A stretch of DNA of 64,000 nucleotides. Source: Topomyia yanbarensis (lineage: Eukaryota > Arthropoda > Insecta > Diptera > Culicidae). The notes under the pieces were generated by a model, which did no database searches, was not told the DNA's origin, and worked only from the letters and a program-made list of their open reading frames with translations. Shown one piece after another: positions 26,528-38,161 of this stretch (positions are counted from its first letter, which is position 1; each line of letters starts with the position of its first letter). Location of the stretch: contig NC_080672.1 in the NCBI RefSeq assembly GCF_030247195.1, positions 246,993,209-247,057,208 of the forward strand, written 5' to 3'. A program made the position numbers and the translations under genes.

Positions 26528-27222
26528 TGTTTTTGACAGGTATATGAATGAATCATTTCAGCATCAGTGATGCCAGGTCTATTTAAACAACAGCCTGCAG
26601 TAAAAATATAAAAGTCTGCAGATTGCAACAAAAATCTGTTATCAATTAGACATAGAAATGTAGTATGTTGATATTTTAAATGATCAAAAATGTTGTAGTA
26701 TGGGGTAAATTGGCTGTCATAGGCTTTGTTCTGCTAAATATTTGTAATTTGCAAAAGATCTGCAGCGAAAATGCAGAATCTGCAGATTTACTAATATATA
26801 TGCAGATCTGGCATCCTTTTAGTATGGAGTACTTGACAATCTGTAACTGTATTAGTGGATTAAACTGTATTAGTGGGTTAAACACCTATGACAGGGGGAG
26901 GAAAACAAATCGAAAATAGCTTTTCGGTCGGATTATTTTCATCATGAAACCCGACCAACCGGTATTGTGCATGTCCGGAATAAGTTTTACAGTGTCATAG
27001 AGTATTTCAAAGCCATTATAAATACTTTAGGCGAGCTATTTCAAATGTTCAAATTGGCTGACAGTTTTATATATGACAGCTGGAGGAAAACAAACCCCCA
27101 ATTAGTGTGTGTGATATGATTTGCATAGAACTCTATTCCCCACAAGAAAATTCATCCAAATGGTGTAAATCGTTACTGGAATTTTCTTTTTCGCGAAACT
27201 TTTCGATAACCTTCCGTCACTT
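26528..27222. other. No gene seen
   Basis: Short direct repeats only: TGTATTAGTGG(A/G)TTAAAC twice near 26,846-26,882, and a CTGCAGATT motif repeated near 26,615-26,785. A 79-codon frame at 26,680 has no family signal. Confidence 0.35.
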
Positions 27223-27457
27223 CTCGACAAACATATGATTACGGCCTAAAAGCCAACTGTCAAAATCCACTTTGAATAAAAATTCCGGACAAACCGTTAC
27301 TAGTCGAACACAGTTCACAACAGTTTATGAAAGAGAAAACTTTTCTCTTTCGTTTACTACCAACATCTGTGATTGGTGCGTAATGGTTTGTCCGGAATTT
27401 CCATTCAAAGTGAATTTTGACAGTTGGCTTTTAGGCCGTAATCATATGTTTGTCGAG
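27223..27457. mobile_element. Foldback MITE CTCGACAAACATATG, 235 bp, 4-bp TSD ACTT
   Basis: Ends CTCGACAAACATATGATTAC and GTAATCATATGTTTGTCGAG with ACTT on both sides (27219-27222, 27458-27461). Its central GAACACAGTTCACAACAGTT and AAGAGAAAACTTTTCTCTTT blocks match the 26155 copy read on the other strand. Two independent copies with 4-bp duplications make the TSD length credible. Confidence 0.85.
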
Positions 27458-27461
27458 ACTT

Positions 27462-30400
27462 CTATTAAAATCTCGAATACTTTATAGTTTACATAATCTT
27501 ATTAGAAACAGTTGTTTAAGAAGCTTGTGTATTATCGTGTAGGAAGAGCTGAAAATTTATGAATTTTCTCTATCAGCAACATATAAACCCTTAAGTATAC
27601 CAATTAATTTAGAAAACCCTTTGAACATAAACTATTGCACGAATGGGAATAGGTTCGCCGAATTTTGGAAGAATTCGATAAAATAACCCCAACCCTCCCG
27701 CAACTTGACGTTTAGCCTAAGTTGCATGAAACCATCGTGTTTCGAATGATGTCGCCACCATAGAACCCCGTCCACAAATTGCGATACTGTAAATTTCTAT
27801 GCGAGAAAATAATTCCGTGACGTCTTTTACGAACTTGTTTTCTATATTTACATTCGGAAGTGTTTTCTATATTTACATTCGGAATCAAGATGATCATTTG
27901 AAAACAGCGTAATAATTTAATATAAATACAAACAAGTTATTTCGTCACTTTGGAGTTTCATAAAAGAATTACAAATTGTGCCGAATGAAAAATGTAAAAT
28001 GCATGATTTGATTAGAGTGCGCTTCTAGTGTGAACTTTTTCTTCTCCCGTCGCCCTTGAAATATCTTTCGCATATGACAATTCTCGAAAGTTTGTCGTTA
28101 ATCTAAATTACATTTAATAGCGGTAAGCTAGAATCTAGTTGGTACTATCTTTGATTTTAGGCCTGAGTTTAGTCCGGCCTAAGACGTTAGTACCTGTCAT
28201 TGCAGAAATGGCTGCATCCTGAAGCCAAATGAAAACAGTGTAAAAGGCCGCCATGTTCGTCTTGCATACATCTCAATAATTTGAATCAACTTTTCGAACT
28301 TTATGTGCAATATTATGGCCCATGTTGCACACAAATCATATGAGGGCAAGTAAGCAAGTTTTATCCCGTACGAAAAACAGGTGTAATCGAATTTTCAATG
28401 CATTTTTTTTAATATTCTTTATCGTCCTATATCTAGAAGGTGCTACACGCTCATTTCAAAACGCCACATCGAAGAGTTATATTGCAGGTTAGCAGAAGTC
28501 GAATCATATTGAAACAAACTGTCGAACGAAATTTTATAATTGGATTCAGAGATAAATTTTTTTTTTCGTTCGTTAGTTTACCTATGGCTATCAAAATGAG
28601 TGAAGTTTAATTTGCTCACAATTTTTCAGTTATTTTTACACGAGGAAAAGAATATGTAATCACAATTTGTTCTTTTTTCTAGTTGTATCTTCTCACAAGG
28701 AACACCATAAGCATGTGGAAGTTTATTTATATTTTTACTGCTTTTGAAAGAGTTCAAAACTAAGATTGAATAAAAAATTGTAAATGAAGCCATGCCATAT
28801 AGCCTAAGTAACACTTTTAAATATGACGGCAAACAAACTGTTACAAATATTCTCATTTTGATCGTTATTTAAATGTTATCGGAGCTTGCTTGTATTGTTT
28901 CGTAATTTATAATTTTCTAGCATATCTTGAACGATTTGCATTTCCGCTGTAGTACAAATTTTCGGTTAATTCTTTATGATAGAACAGATATGCACAGGGT
29001 ATGAAAGAGCTGTGAAAGCTGAGACTAGACAGATGACTTGGCAAAATGACGCAAAAAGTTGAATACGGAAAAATCGCTTAAATCGTGTCGGAACTTAAGG
29101 GGGGTTGTGTAAAGTGTTGTCGGCAAAAAATTGAATACTTTAATTTTTTTTTCGATGCAAAGATTCTTTGACTTTTCAGTCAGGCGCCACATCGAAATCT
29201 TGTTTTGCGGTATACACCATAACTCAAAATCTACTGGACAAACGTTGAGACATTTGCACAGTTGTTTTTCACAACATTTCACAAGTAATTAAGGGAGCTT
29301 TTATTTTTTGGTCGATTTTCTCGTAGTACTTTGAAACCAAAGTCTGATTATTGCTAAAACAACGATTAACATGTTATTGTAAAATAATAATATTTAGCAG
29401 TTTGCAAAAAGCTCTTGTAGTTGCCTGGGCAATTATGTGAAGAAGAAGAATTGTGCAAAATTCAAAACGATTGGTCCAAGAAATTTTGTCTGCATCCAGT
29501 ATCAGGTTCAATTTGTAAATTTATAATTGTCAATTCATTATCAGACAAATTATTAATTAAAATTACTGGACTTTTGGTATTTCAGGCATGATTGGATAAT
29601 CGTGCTGATAATTTGAATTACTTCATTTTCAGCAAAGTAGATCTGCCAAATTCTATATGCATGGTTAGTAGACTGGTTGGGTAGGATGGTATAATAAGCC
29701 CCACCAGGTTAAATTTCAGATTTCCATTCCATGGACGACATAATTATCTGAAGCAAATAAATAATTTTTATGGCATTTTTCATGTGTTGCAGAACAGCAA
29801 CTGATACAAACTTTTCAAAAGATGTAAGCTTCCACTCTATAAGCATTTGATTTAATTTGGAACAGTCAGATTTGGCTGAACTGACAAACTACTAAGTGTA
29901 ATGTTAGAGAAGCTCTTCGAGCCCTTGGAATGGCTAGCGCCTAACAATACAACTCTATAAAGTTTTCGATAGTATGCACCATTATCAGCAAACTAACGTT
30001 TTAGACAATTATGGATCTTAAATAATAACTTGTTTAAGCAGTTACTCCACTGTAGAATTTTAAAAAAATTGATTTTTTATTTAGTAGTCTAAAATGTGCT
30101 TTAGGATGTAAAAAATGATATCCCAAAACATGGAGAACGAAAACAATTCAAAAATATTATTTTCAATTTTGCCGCAACGCTTCTTATATATAACCCATGT
30201 GTACTGCAATCTTTAACCGCGTTTTTCTCGAAACCACTGACCGGAAATGTAACTCGAGCAAATGATTTTTGGTCGCTTTGAAATGTTCACAGTATATTCA
30301 AAATTGATTTTTCTAGTCACGTACGCAGGATTAAATTTTTTATTGCTTACCTTTTTATTGATTAACGATTTTGTGCAGATTTTTATGACATTCTCTACGC

Positions 30401-31430
30401 TTTTTCACTCAAAACTGCGCCATTTCGCTTAAAATCAAAATATCGAAAAAAAATCCTATGTACATCGCTATTGACATAAGGAATCAGAAAAACTTTAGTT
30501 TTTGGCGCTAGGTCAAAAATCACGGGAGATAGATTTCCGACCGTGGACCTCTTCGAAAAAAAAGCGCATGAGGTGAAAATGCTGCAGAGCCGCCATCTTG
30601 TGATGAAATTGCTCGAAAAAATTATTTTATTGATACAATCCTTATGTTATAAATCCCATTCAACAAGATGTCGATTCACCATTTTATTGAGCAATAAAAA
30701 AAATCTCGAAATAATCGGACTATTAAATGGTATAAACAGTGAATTTTAAATTAACTTTATTGTACAGTTTTTTAACATAGCCGTGTATTGCTGATCAGAA
30801 CGCAGTAATGCAAATGGCAGCATCATGTTACCGGAAGAAGACAAAAATATTCAAAAATTTGTCATGCTTCTCTTGCATACATTTCGTTATTTTCAATCCT
30901 CTCTTCAGATTTTTTTGGATAAATATAGCTCTCTTTGCTCGCAATAAAGATGGCAATAAATAAGCCAGTTTATCAGGTAGGAAAGACAAGCACTGACGAA
31001 CTACACTAATAAAATAAAATACCAATTAATGCGTAGAAAACTACGCATTTTCAATAAAAGTGGAATAACCCAGTGGGTAAAGAGTTCGTATCCATAAATG
31101 AATACAGCTCTTGTACGTCAACCTGGGTATGTTTTACCCTTTATTTTTCGCAGAACTGTTACAACAAAACGCGTGAAAAATATCTATTCATGAAAATCGC
31201 ACCAGAATGAAAAATACTGTCAATAGAATTATTTCTGAATTTAAAAAAAAAACATAAAATAACATTCATTTCACATTATTGTCTCCTTACTACTTAACAA
31301 AATAACTGGATATATTTTTAATGGCTGGATCTTTTGGCTGCTCTAAAAATGCCAAACGCATATTTGCAACATTCTCAGTAGTTTAAACAGCCGTTTTTTA
31401 TGAGCATTGCCGAAAGGTTCCGTTTCCGCC
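27462..31430. other. 4 kb without a supported gene or element
   Basis: AT-rich intergenic DNA. Small open frames have no recognisable content. A short segment near 30,770-30,830 (GATCAGAACGCAGTAATGCA) recurs at about 35,808. Around 31,057-31,140 a TAACCCAGTGGGTAAAGAG / CAACCTGGG pair looks slightly tRNA-like but does not fold as a tRNA. Confidence 0.4.
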
Positions 31431-32039
31431 ACGTACTCACACGCAGAAAAATAATTTTTAATGTCAACTAATATGAGGGTTGAAATAATAAATTTACCAG
31501 TTGTTCTGTGTTCAATAAAAAATACATGTTCATATAAAAAAATTAATTGTTGAAATAACTCTGAAGAATTTATTGGATCAAACATGGAAAATAGTTGGAC
31601 CAAAAATTTTTTTATTGATTTTATCATAACAACAATCGAAACAACAAACAACTTTGTTGAATCAATGAGCTCGTTTTGTTGAATAAAACTAATAAAATAT
31701 TTGGATCAATGCATGTCAAATGTTCAATACCAAAAACAATTATGTTAAATCAAATAATATCTTTTATTGTTTTAAACATAACAAATATTTGAATCAATGC
31801 ATAGCAAATATTGAATCAAAACCAATTTTATTGTATATAAAATATGCCTATTCTTTAATAGGAACCAAAGGCCTACTGTCATGGTGACAAATTTAGAACA
31901 AACCATTACTCGCTGACAACAGATCACATCAGTACAAATGAACCACACAAAGTAAATACTGGCCGTTGACTTATTGGCCTTTCTCTAAAATCAGGCTACA
32001 AACGCATTAATTTTACGCTGTCAAATCATTCTGGAACCG

Positions 32040-32230
32040 CTTCGGAATCCTGAATGGATTCAGTATGGCCCAGTCAAACCCATTCCGGGATCGGTTTGGA
32101 ATTCTGAATGGATTCATTATGAGTTCCAGCTCAAAGGCAACAACCGATTCCGACTCAATCGTTTGTTGCATTTGAGCGAGAATCCATAAGGGATTCCAAA
32201 CCTGTTCCGGAGTAGGTTTGCTTGGAATGA
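32040..32230. repeat. Degenerate foldback of the GGAATTC/GATTC type
   Basis: GGAATCCTGAATGGATTC and GGAATTCTGAATGGATTCAT repeat directly, and AACCGATTCCGACTCAATCG lies in the loop, as AACCGATTCTAACTAGAATC does at 36116. It is a weak relative of the 36044 element and truncates the zinc-finger frame next to it. Confidence 0.45.
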
Positions 32231-32417
32231 AATGAAATTTTATTACATGCAGCGCATACGATTCCAATCACCGTCCCTTTATGTGGTACCTTTGGCCGTG
32301 CGCGTGATTTGTTCCAGATATGCGCTATAATGTAGTGCTTCAGAGTCTCGGCTTTTCCAAAAAGATTGCAGAAGGCGCACGAATACGCTGTGTCATCCTG
32401 TTGGACCAGAGATGGTG
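32219..32417 (-). pseudogene. C2H2 zinc-finger coding fragment
   Basis: On the minus strand a frame without ATG reads DDTAYSCAFCNLFGKAETLK, then HYIIAHIWNK: Cys-x2-Cys, 12 residues, His-x4-His, one classical zinc finger, followed 25-30 residues later by a second CxxC (CAAC). C2H2 fingers of this type bind nucleic acid. It runs into the foldback at about 32,220 and is preceded by a stop in another frame. A 91-codon minus frame just upstream (32,449-32,724), with QIFRTRRAQVQLENNHN, could be an earlier part of the same gene. Probably a relic or an isolated exon. Confidence 0.45.
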
Positions 32418-33471
32418 AAGTACAGGAAACTGCCCTCTCGAACGGGTATTATTTATTTCTGGTGCGTTGAAGTGTTTTCAGTTCTGCGATTGTCGTTTTT
32501 AAGCCACACAGGGTGTTTTGTTTGAGTCCTGGAATAGAGGAAGGCATCATAAAACGCACCGTGTGCATTCGACTTAATTTATTCACTAACCTTTGTGCGA
32601 CATTATGATTATTTTCAAGCTGCACTTGCGCCCTTCGAGTCCGGAAAATCTGAGCACTATACGAATTTATCAAAATCTGAATTCCCTGATTTAAAAATAG
32701 CGAATTTTTCCAGCATTGACGCACGTGGAAAAAGTTTTCTACTTCGTAGCAACTTTTTTTTTTGTTTCAATTCAACAAGGACTGTTGATGTAATGCATTC
32801 AGTCCTTTTGAATCAATTTGCTGCATGCTTTTGTTAGAATCACTGATTTGTTTGGAGCAAACAATAATTTTGTCGATCTTCGAAAAGCACAGATAACAAA
32901 ACTTGTAAGATTGATTCAAAAGATAGTTTGGTTGATCTAACCAAAAAATTAAATTTAGTTCAATAAATTCCTTGGATCACAATAAAGAATTTTTATCGAT
33001 TAAAAATGAAGAAATAATTTATAGAATCAAACATGCACAATTCTTTTGCGTGCAGATGCAGGCCGGTAATTTGCAGCTTCCGTTACGAACCTTAGTTTGC
33101 AGGTTAACTCGCTTAAAATAATTCTTAATGACTTTTCGCTCATTATTATCAGTATATCCATTGACATTATCTCATCGAGCAGTTGTGAAATGAATAAAAA
33201 GCACCAATTGTTATAAGCAATAAAATACCCATTTTTTGACAGCTCGAATAACTTCCGAAAATGGGGAATTTGAATACATTGAGTTCTTTGCGACCGGTCT
33301 CACGAACACTAATGCAGCTTCCTGGTTGAAAACAATCCCATTTACTTTTGCCGTCTTTGTTTATTATTTTCCACCAGCTTGAAATGTAGTATTTGTGTCA
33401 TGTGGCGTGTACGTACACGAGCCGTAGAAAAGTCTATAAAATGGGTAAAGTTTTTTTACCGTGTTTATCTA

Positions 33472-34096
33472 CACGGTAAAAAATTGTCACGTTTAATTCA
33501 AATGATTTTACACTTGAATCAGTTTATCATGCATCACTAACAATTGAAGTGATTTAGCATTGATTTTTTAAGGATTCATAACTCGTATCAAAATGACCTG
33601 GTCTTTGAAAGCTATTTAATAGAAATGATCTTTAAATTGAAATGAATAGCCGTTGATTTTGCACCACTGTACTAATCTATTGAATTTGAGTGGTTTCATC
33701 TTTAATTACAACTGTCAAAGGTACCAAAACACTAAAGTTTTCAACCGATTACAAACACATGTTCGTAAATAGGAGCAAAAATGGATAAGTTGCATTTCCA
33801 AAGTAATGTAGAACGTGAGTATTATATATTGTACTTGTGGTTAATTTATGCAATTATTTATTCTCAGCTAATATATTTATAATGGGATATGTCGTAAGAA
33901 ATGTGTATATAGTTGAATGCAAGGTTAATCAGAAGCAATGTGCAACTCATTTCAAATGGAAGTGTTTTGCTGTTGATTTTGTAGTGCTTTGATATGATCT
34001 ATTCCAATAGATTGACACATCGCATTGAAATGTTGGGCAAGTAGTGCGAAATCAACTGCAAATCTCTTTTCATTAGAGTGACGATTTTTTACCGTG
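33472..34096. mobile_element. TA-type MITE CACGGTAAAAAA, 625-bp copy
   Basis: Same ends as 17880-18282 (ACACGGTAAAAAATTGTCAC and GTGACGATTTTTTACCGTG). It contains a block of about 222 bp (about 33,566-33,786) absent from the short copy. TA precedes the left end; the right is followed by CA, so the right TSD has mutated. A lone right end of the same family, TTTTTTTACCGTG, lies just upstream at 33,451-33,463. Confidence 0.83.
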
Positions 34097-34173
34097 CACC
34101 CGCATTTTTTTATTTCCTCGTTGTTTCCTTCTCTCTACACGCTTGATTCCAATTGCACATGAAAGGGTTACAG

Positions 34174-34600
34174 CAAAGAGAATAGTGAAAGAGACGAAGA
34201 GTGAAAATCAGTCAAAACGGCAACACTCCCTTTATGATGATTTCAACACTAGAATTTTGACAACCGCTTCTACAGGCAGCACTTTAAATGACTCCTATTA
34301 TATTTTGAAAACAAACCGTATGTCGATCGATGGATTTGTTTATCAAACGATGTGCATTTCGAAACAAAGAGATGAAATAATTCTAAAGCTTATTTTTACT
34401 CATACATATACTCTAGAATGCACCTTACAATAACGATTGAGCTAAATTCTGACGAAAATTCAAATTTCTTTTTTGATAGAAGTACAATACTTATCTCCTC
34501 CAACTCAGGCATGAGTAATGTTTATTTACATTGCACGATTGGTCTGCTCAATAAGGTATTTTTGGCTTCACACTATTCGTCTCTTTCCCTATTCTCTTTG
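34174..34600. mobile_element. hAT-like MITE CAAAGAGAATAG, 427 bp, TSD GGTTACAG
   Basis: Ends CAAAGAGAATAGTGAAAG and CTTTCCCTATTCTCTTTG continue as AGACGAA/TTCGTCT. Exact 8-bp TSD GGTTACAG at 34166-34173 and 34601-34608. Open frames inside and across it are explained by the element and are not called. Confidence 0.88.
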
Positions 34601-34608
34601 GGTTACAG

Positions 34609-36043
34609 TAGAGCACGTTTGGATAAATTTAGATCTATTCAATCAATTCAGATCAAAGTTGTTTTTGTGAATTAGAAACAGAACTACAATAAGAATTGTT
34701 TTGATTCTTTTCTTTTTGCTTATCGCTAAGAGAATAAGCGGGACCATTTAATTCGTTAATATAAATCGATAACATATTTTCACGAATGATTGCCCATATA
34801 TCTATTGTATCACACATCAAAGAAAGTAAATAACGGAAGGAAATTATTGTTTTTAGGGGATAGATCCAAACAAATAACAATTGGATATAGATCGTAAAAT
34901 GCAATATTTTATGAATTTACTTACACTGGTCGTTAGCAAATTGAATCAGAATGTTAACAGCTTAGAAATTAGCTCCACAAATACCCTAAGCTAAGAGTAA
35001 ATAATTGATTTCAAATATGTGCAATGTTCCAATAAGAATAAAATCACATAAAACTTCTGAATACAAAATGTTTTGAATTTTATTGTGAACACAACGGTGA
35101 TCAATATATTTATTTCGATTTTTGGCATAAATCGTTCCAATGTGCATTGATACATTATAGAAATATATCTATATTGTCTGCCACAGTGCAAAAAAAAATT
35201 AAATATAACACTCGTGAATATAAATGATCATTCTGTCAAAGTTTAATTTTCTGTTTGATCTTTGTTTACTTTTTATTTAAACCTCGCTGAAAAACGTGTA
35301 TAATTTTAATTCGCAGACCTTCATTGATAATTTATCTTTATTCCAAACTTGTGAAAATTCACTTGAAACGAAAATAAATGTTCTCCCCCACGGATGTTCC
35401 GGATCACAGATCTTGGCAGTAAACAAAAGAGAAAAAATTTCTCTTCCATTAACTGCTATGAACTGTGTTGATCCAGCGACGGTTTGTCCGGAATTTCCTT
35501 TCAAAGAGAATTTTGACAGTTGGGCTTTAACCAGTAATCATATTTTTGTCGAGAAATAACTATCATGGCACCAATTACAACCGATGGTTTAGCCACCTCT
35601 AACTCGATGAGCGCCTATTCAAACTGAATAAAAACATGTATATGTATATCAATTTATTTTCTTTTGTGCATATTATGTCACTACAAAGTACTGCACATCA
35701 TCGGCCAACTTTCAACCAACGACTAATATCAAATATCGGAATGAATTTACTCATTTTCTTTAACTTGAATTTGTTATTTTTTAACATTGACGTGTAACGC
35801 AGATCAGAACGCAGCCATATAAATGACAGCATCGTTTGATTAAAGCTTACCAAATATTTTAAGCCGGTTTAAAAGTTAGTCCGGTTTAAAAACAGTTAGT
35901 ACGGCTTTGTGCTTACGGCTATTAGTTTTGTGATTATCATTTTCACTTCGCATTTAACAAAGGCGGGATTGACTTCGGTTGTTTATTTCTGACAGCATGC
36001 GACATTTATGGTGCAAAGGTTTCCACAAAATTCAGAAGTGATG
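34609..36043. other. No gene; partial foldback MITE near 35,390-35,560
   Basis: 35,395-35,558 is a 5'-truncated relative of the CTCGACAAAC family (GGTTTGTCCGGAATTTCC, then GTCGAG). 35,780-35,850 shares GATCAGAACGCAG with 30,795. The rest is unrecognised AT-rich DNA. Confidence 0.45.
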
Positions 36044-36211
36044 CCCAGTAAAGTTCAGCCGGAAATGAACTGGAATTCTGGCTGGTTCCAGTTCGTATTC
36101 CGGCTCCAGTGCAACAACCGATTCTAACTAGAATCGGTTGTGTCACTGGAGCCGGAATACGAACTGGAACCAGCCAGAATCCCGGTTCATTTCCGGCTGA
36201 ACTTAACTGGG
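36044..36211. mobile_element. Near-perfect foldback element, 168 bp
   Basis: CCCAGTAAAGTTCAGCCGGA pairs with TCCGGCTGAACTTAACTGGG, and the pairing runs on through the GGCTGGTTCCAGTTCGTATT and CCGGCTCCAGTG blocks to a central AACCGATTCTAACTAGAATCGGTT. With arms of over 75 bp it would form a very stable hairpin. It is the best-preserved member of a family also present in the 1-3128 unit. No clear TSD. Confidence 0.85.
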
Positions 36212-36482
36212 TGACAGCTCATTTTCTATCGGAGAGTGAGAAAAACAGTCCACACGGTAAATCTAGACTACCTATTTTATGACTATATTTCACGCATTTT
36301 TGAGAATACCATTTATACGTCAAAAAGTGTATCGATTTTAGTTATGAACGAAGAGTATGTTTAACGCATTTTCGAGAATGTCAACGGCGAAGAAAAATGC
36401 GTCAAAAGTATATCCCACAGAGTAAAGAAAATTTACACTTCGACGTGGGGCCATTTTCAAATAAGTCTCCGTATTGCAAACA
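36212..36482. other. No gene; repeated ACGCATTTTTGAGAAT motif
   Basis: CACGCATTTTTGAGAATACC and AACGCATTTTCGAGAATGTC are two diverged copies about 90 bp apart. It lies directly upstream of the first coding-like exon of the Gln-rich gene. Confidence 0.35.
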
Positions 36483-36575
36483 ATGCTTCTTGTTTACTTT
36501 CGCGATTATTTATCGAAGGCAGAGAAATATATAGACGAACATCCCAAACCTCATAATAAATCATATAATAATGCT
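36483..36575 (+). CDS. Coding-like exon 1 of an unrecognised gene
   Basis: Short frame from ATG at 36483 reading MLLVYFRDYLSKAEKY, then IDEHPKPHNKSYNNAM, and ending at a good donor (ATG|GTACGTAT). I do not recognise the family. It is charged, non-repetitive and followed by further exon-like pieces in the same direction, which makes chance less likely. The start could lie further upstream. Confidence 0.35.
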
Positions 36576-36635
36576 ATGGTACGTATACTTCTTTCTTATT
36601 AGTTTCTTTAAAATATCAAGTTTCTTCTTTTTTAG

Positions 36636-36749
36636 ATTCGAAATGCATGAAACCCAGTAATGATTCAGAGTCAGATTTGAAAAAAGTTTTATATTTGAGC
36701 TCGATTCTTGAAGGCGTACCGCCGCGCCGTTTAAGGAAGTTCAAGATGG
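36636..36749 (+). CDS. Coding-like exon 2 of the same unrecognised gene
   Basis: After a T-rich tract and TTTTTTAG acceptor (ending 36635), a frame reads SKCMKPSNDSESDLKKVLYL, then SSILEGVPPRRLRKFKM, up to the donor ATG|GTATGA. Exon size and signals fit a dipteran gene. The join with exon 1 is inference. Family unknown. Confidence 0.35.
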
Positions 36750-37545
36750 TATGACCTCTAAATATTGTTTGTATTTAAATAAATTAGAATAAAAATTAAT
36801 GTGATTTTTGTTACTTCTCGAAAAGAAATTGAAAAACAAAAGTTGTACAGTGTTTACGCATTACTGACTTCTTCTAAGAAGTAAGAAATAGGTATTTTTT
36901 ACTTTTTCAAGAAAGTAAAAAACTATACATTTAACTTTGCAGGCTTGAGTATAAATTACCCATTTTATAGTTTGTTGAAGGAGTCAAAACTATGCATTTT
37001 TTACTTTGTTGTGTGGAGTAGAAAGTATGCAGATTCTGACGTACTTTCTGTTTACACAAAAGAGAGTAAAAACAATATATTCATTTTGTGGGTAGTCCCA
37101 GTTTCCCATCAAAATGCGTACTTCATAGTTATAATAAAGTTTGTTGTGATTACCGTGCAGTATCATTGTGTGTGTTGTTTACATTGCAATGCAAATATTA
37201 CTACTTAATATCTTAAAACTAAATGAAGATGCTCACTAACTAGCATAAGCGCCGCTTGTTTGTATGCTGATGATTCCAAAAAATCATGAACCATTTAAAA
37301 TAATGCATCGGAATAAAGATGCATTATTTTTATAACAAAACAACACCAAACCCAAAAAGTCAAGTTTCAACGTTTTGTATAGGAGCTGTCAAGTTGTTCC
37401 CCCTCTGAATAACCCCTTGAAAACTACCTAAAAATTTGTGTATTTCGATGCAATAGAAAGAAAATATCCTCAGAAAATGGTGTATTTTAGGCTGACATTG
37501 ACTAAACGCGTTACATAACCTGAAACTTCGAGGAGATGAAACATT

Positions 37546-37686
37546 GCAGTCATTTTTTATGCGTTTTGATAAAATCGTCCGAGAACTACGTGACATTGAT
37601 AAACAGTTCGACGAAGTAGATAAGGTGATGCGACAGTTGATGCTGATGCCGGAGAACTTTCAGCCAGTACTTGCTGCTTTAAGCTA
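37546..37686 (+). CDS. Coding-like helical fragment, unrecognised
   Basis: After TTGCAG at 37540-37546 the frame reads FFMRFDKIVRELRDIDKQFD, then EVDKVMRQLMLMPENFQPVL and AALS before a TAA. The charged/hydrophobic heptad spacing suggests a coiled coil of about 30 residues. The stop lies at the edge of a small foldback (37,684-37,798), so the original exon was probably longer. Likely part of the same gene as 36483 and 38161, all on the plus strand within 1.7 kb. Confidence 0.4.
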
Positions 37687-37798
37687 AGTATGCACCTCTT
37701 GCGAAATGAAATTTTCTATGCAAAACCTATGCATAAAAAACGTCGCGAAATGCTCGCGAAAAAAATTTTCGTTTCCATTTCGTAAGAGGTACGCAGCT
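37684..37798. mobile_element. Small foldback TATGCACCTCTTGCGAAATG
   Basis: AAGTATGCACCTCTTGCGAA at the left and TTCGTAAGAGGTACGCAG at the right are inverted, with further pairing AAATTTTC/GAAAATTTT. The right end of a related element, CATTTCGCAAGAGGTGCATA, is at 59,816-59,840. It seems to have cut the coding fragment that ends here. Confidence 0.6.
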
Positions 37799-37961
37799 CT
37801 CGCGAAAACATAACGAAAAATGAAGTTATCTGAGACACGGTTCGACAAACGATAGGTTTCATAATACTTCCGCGAGACAGCGCTGCTTTCTATGCGCTGT
37901 CACCAAGGCAAACTTTTTCCTTGCGAAATAATGGTCAGCGGTATTATTTCGCACGGAGGCT

Positions 37962-38059
37962 CGCGAAATTTTGACAGGTTGCAATAAAAAAATATAAGAA
38001 AACACAAGATTGGTATTTTTTTGTATTTTTTTCATTGCAACCTGTCAAAATTTCGTAGT
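37962..38059. repeat. Inverted repeat GCGAAATTTTGACAGGTTGC
   Basis: GCGAAATTTTGACAGGTTGC at about 37,962 pairs with GCAACCTGTCAAAATTTCG at about 38,037, separated by an A/T-rich loop. Likely a small MITE within an intron of the unknown gene. Confidence 0.7.
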
Positions 38060-38161
38060 TTAGAAATTCAATATTTCGAATTTGAATGGTAAGTTTAAAA
38101 ATATTACTGGAAGTGTGATTGTTTCTAGTTTTAAATAAATTTAAATAATTAATATTATTTG

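Larger units (their letters stand above)
31440..33052. mobile_element. Possible CACGCAGAAAA-ended element rich in TTGAATCAA
   Basis: The left end CACGCAGAAAAATAATTTTT and right end CAATTCTTTTGCGTG are imperfect inverses. Between them TTTGAATCAA, TTGGATCAA and GTTGAAT motifs recur on both halves (31,500-31,830 and 32,800-33,030). No convincing TSD. The middle holds unrelated sequence, including a foldback segment and a zinc-finger fragment, so if it is an element it has captured or received other DNA. Confidence 0.4.

Noticed and set aside
31057..31140. tRNA-like boxes (TAACCCAGTGGGTAA and CAACCTGGG)
   Set aside because: The acceptor and T stems do not pair and the B box is poor.
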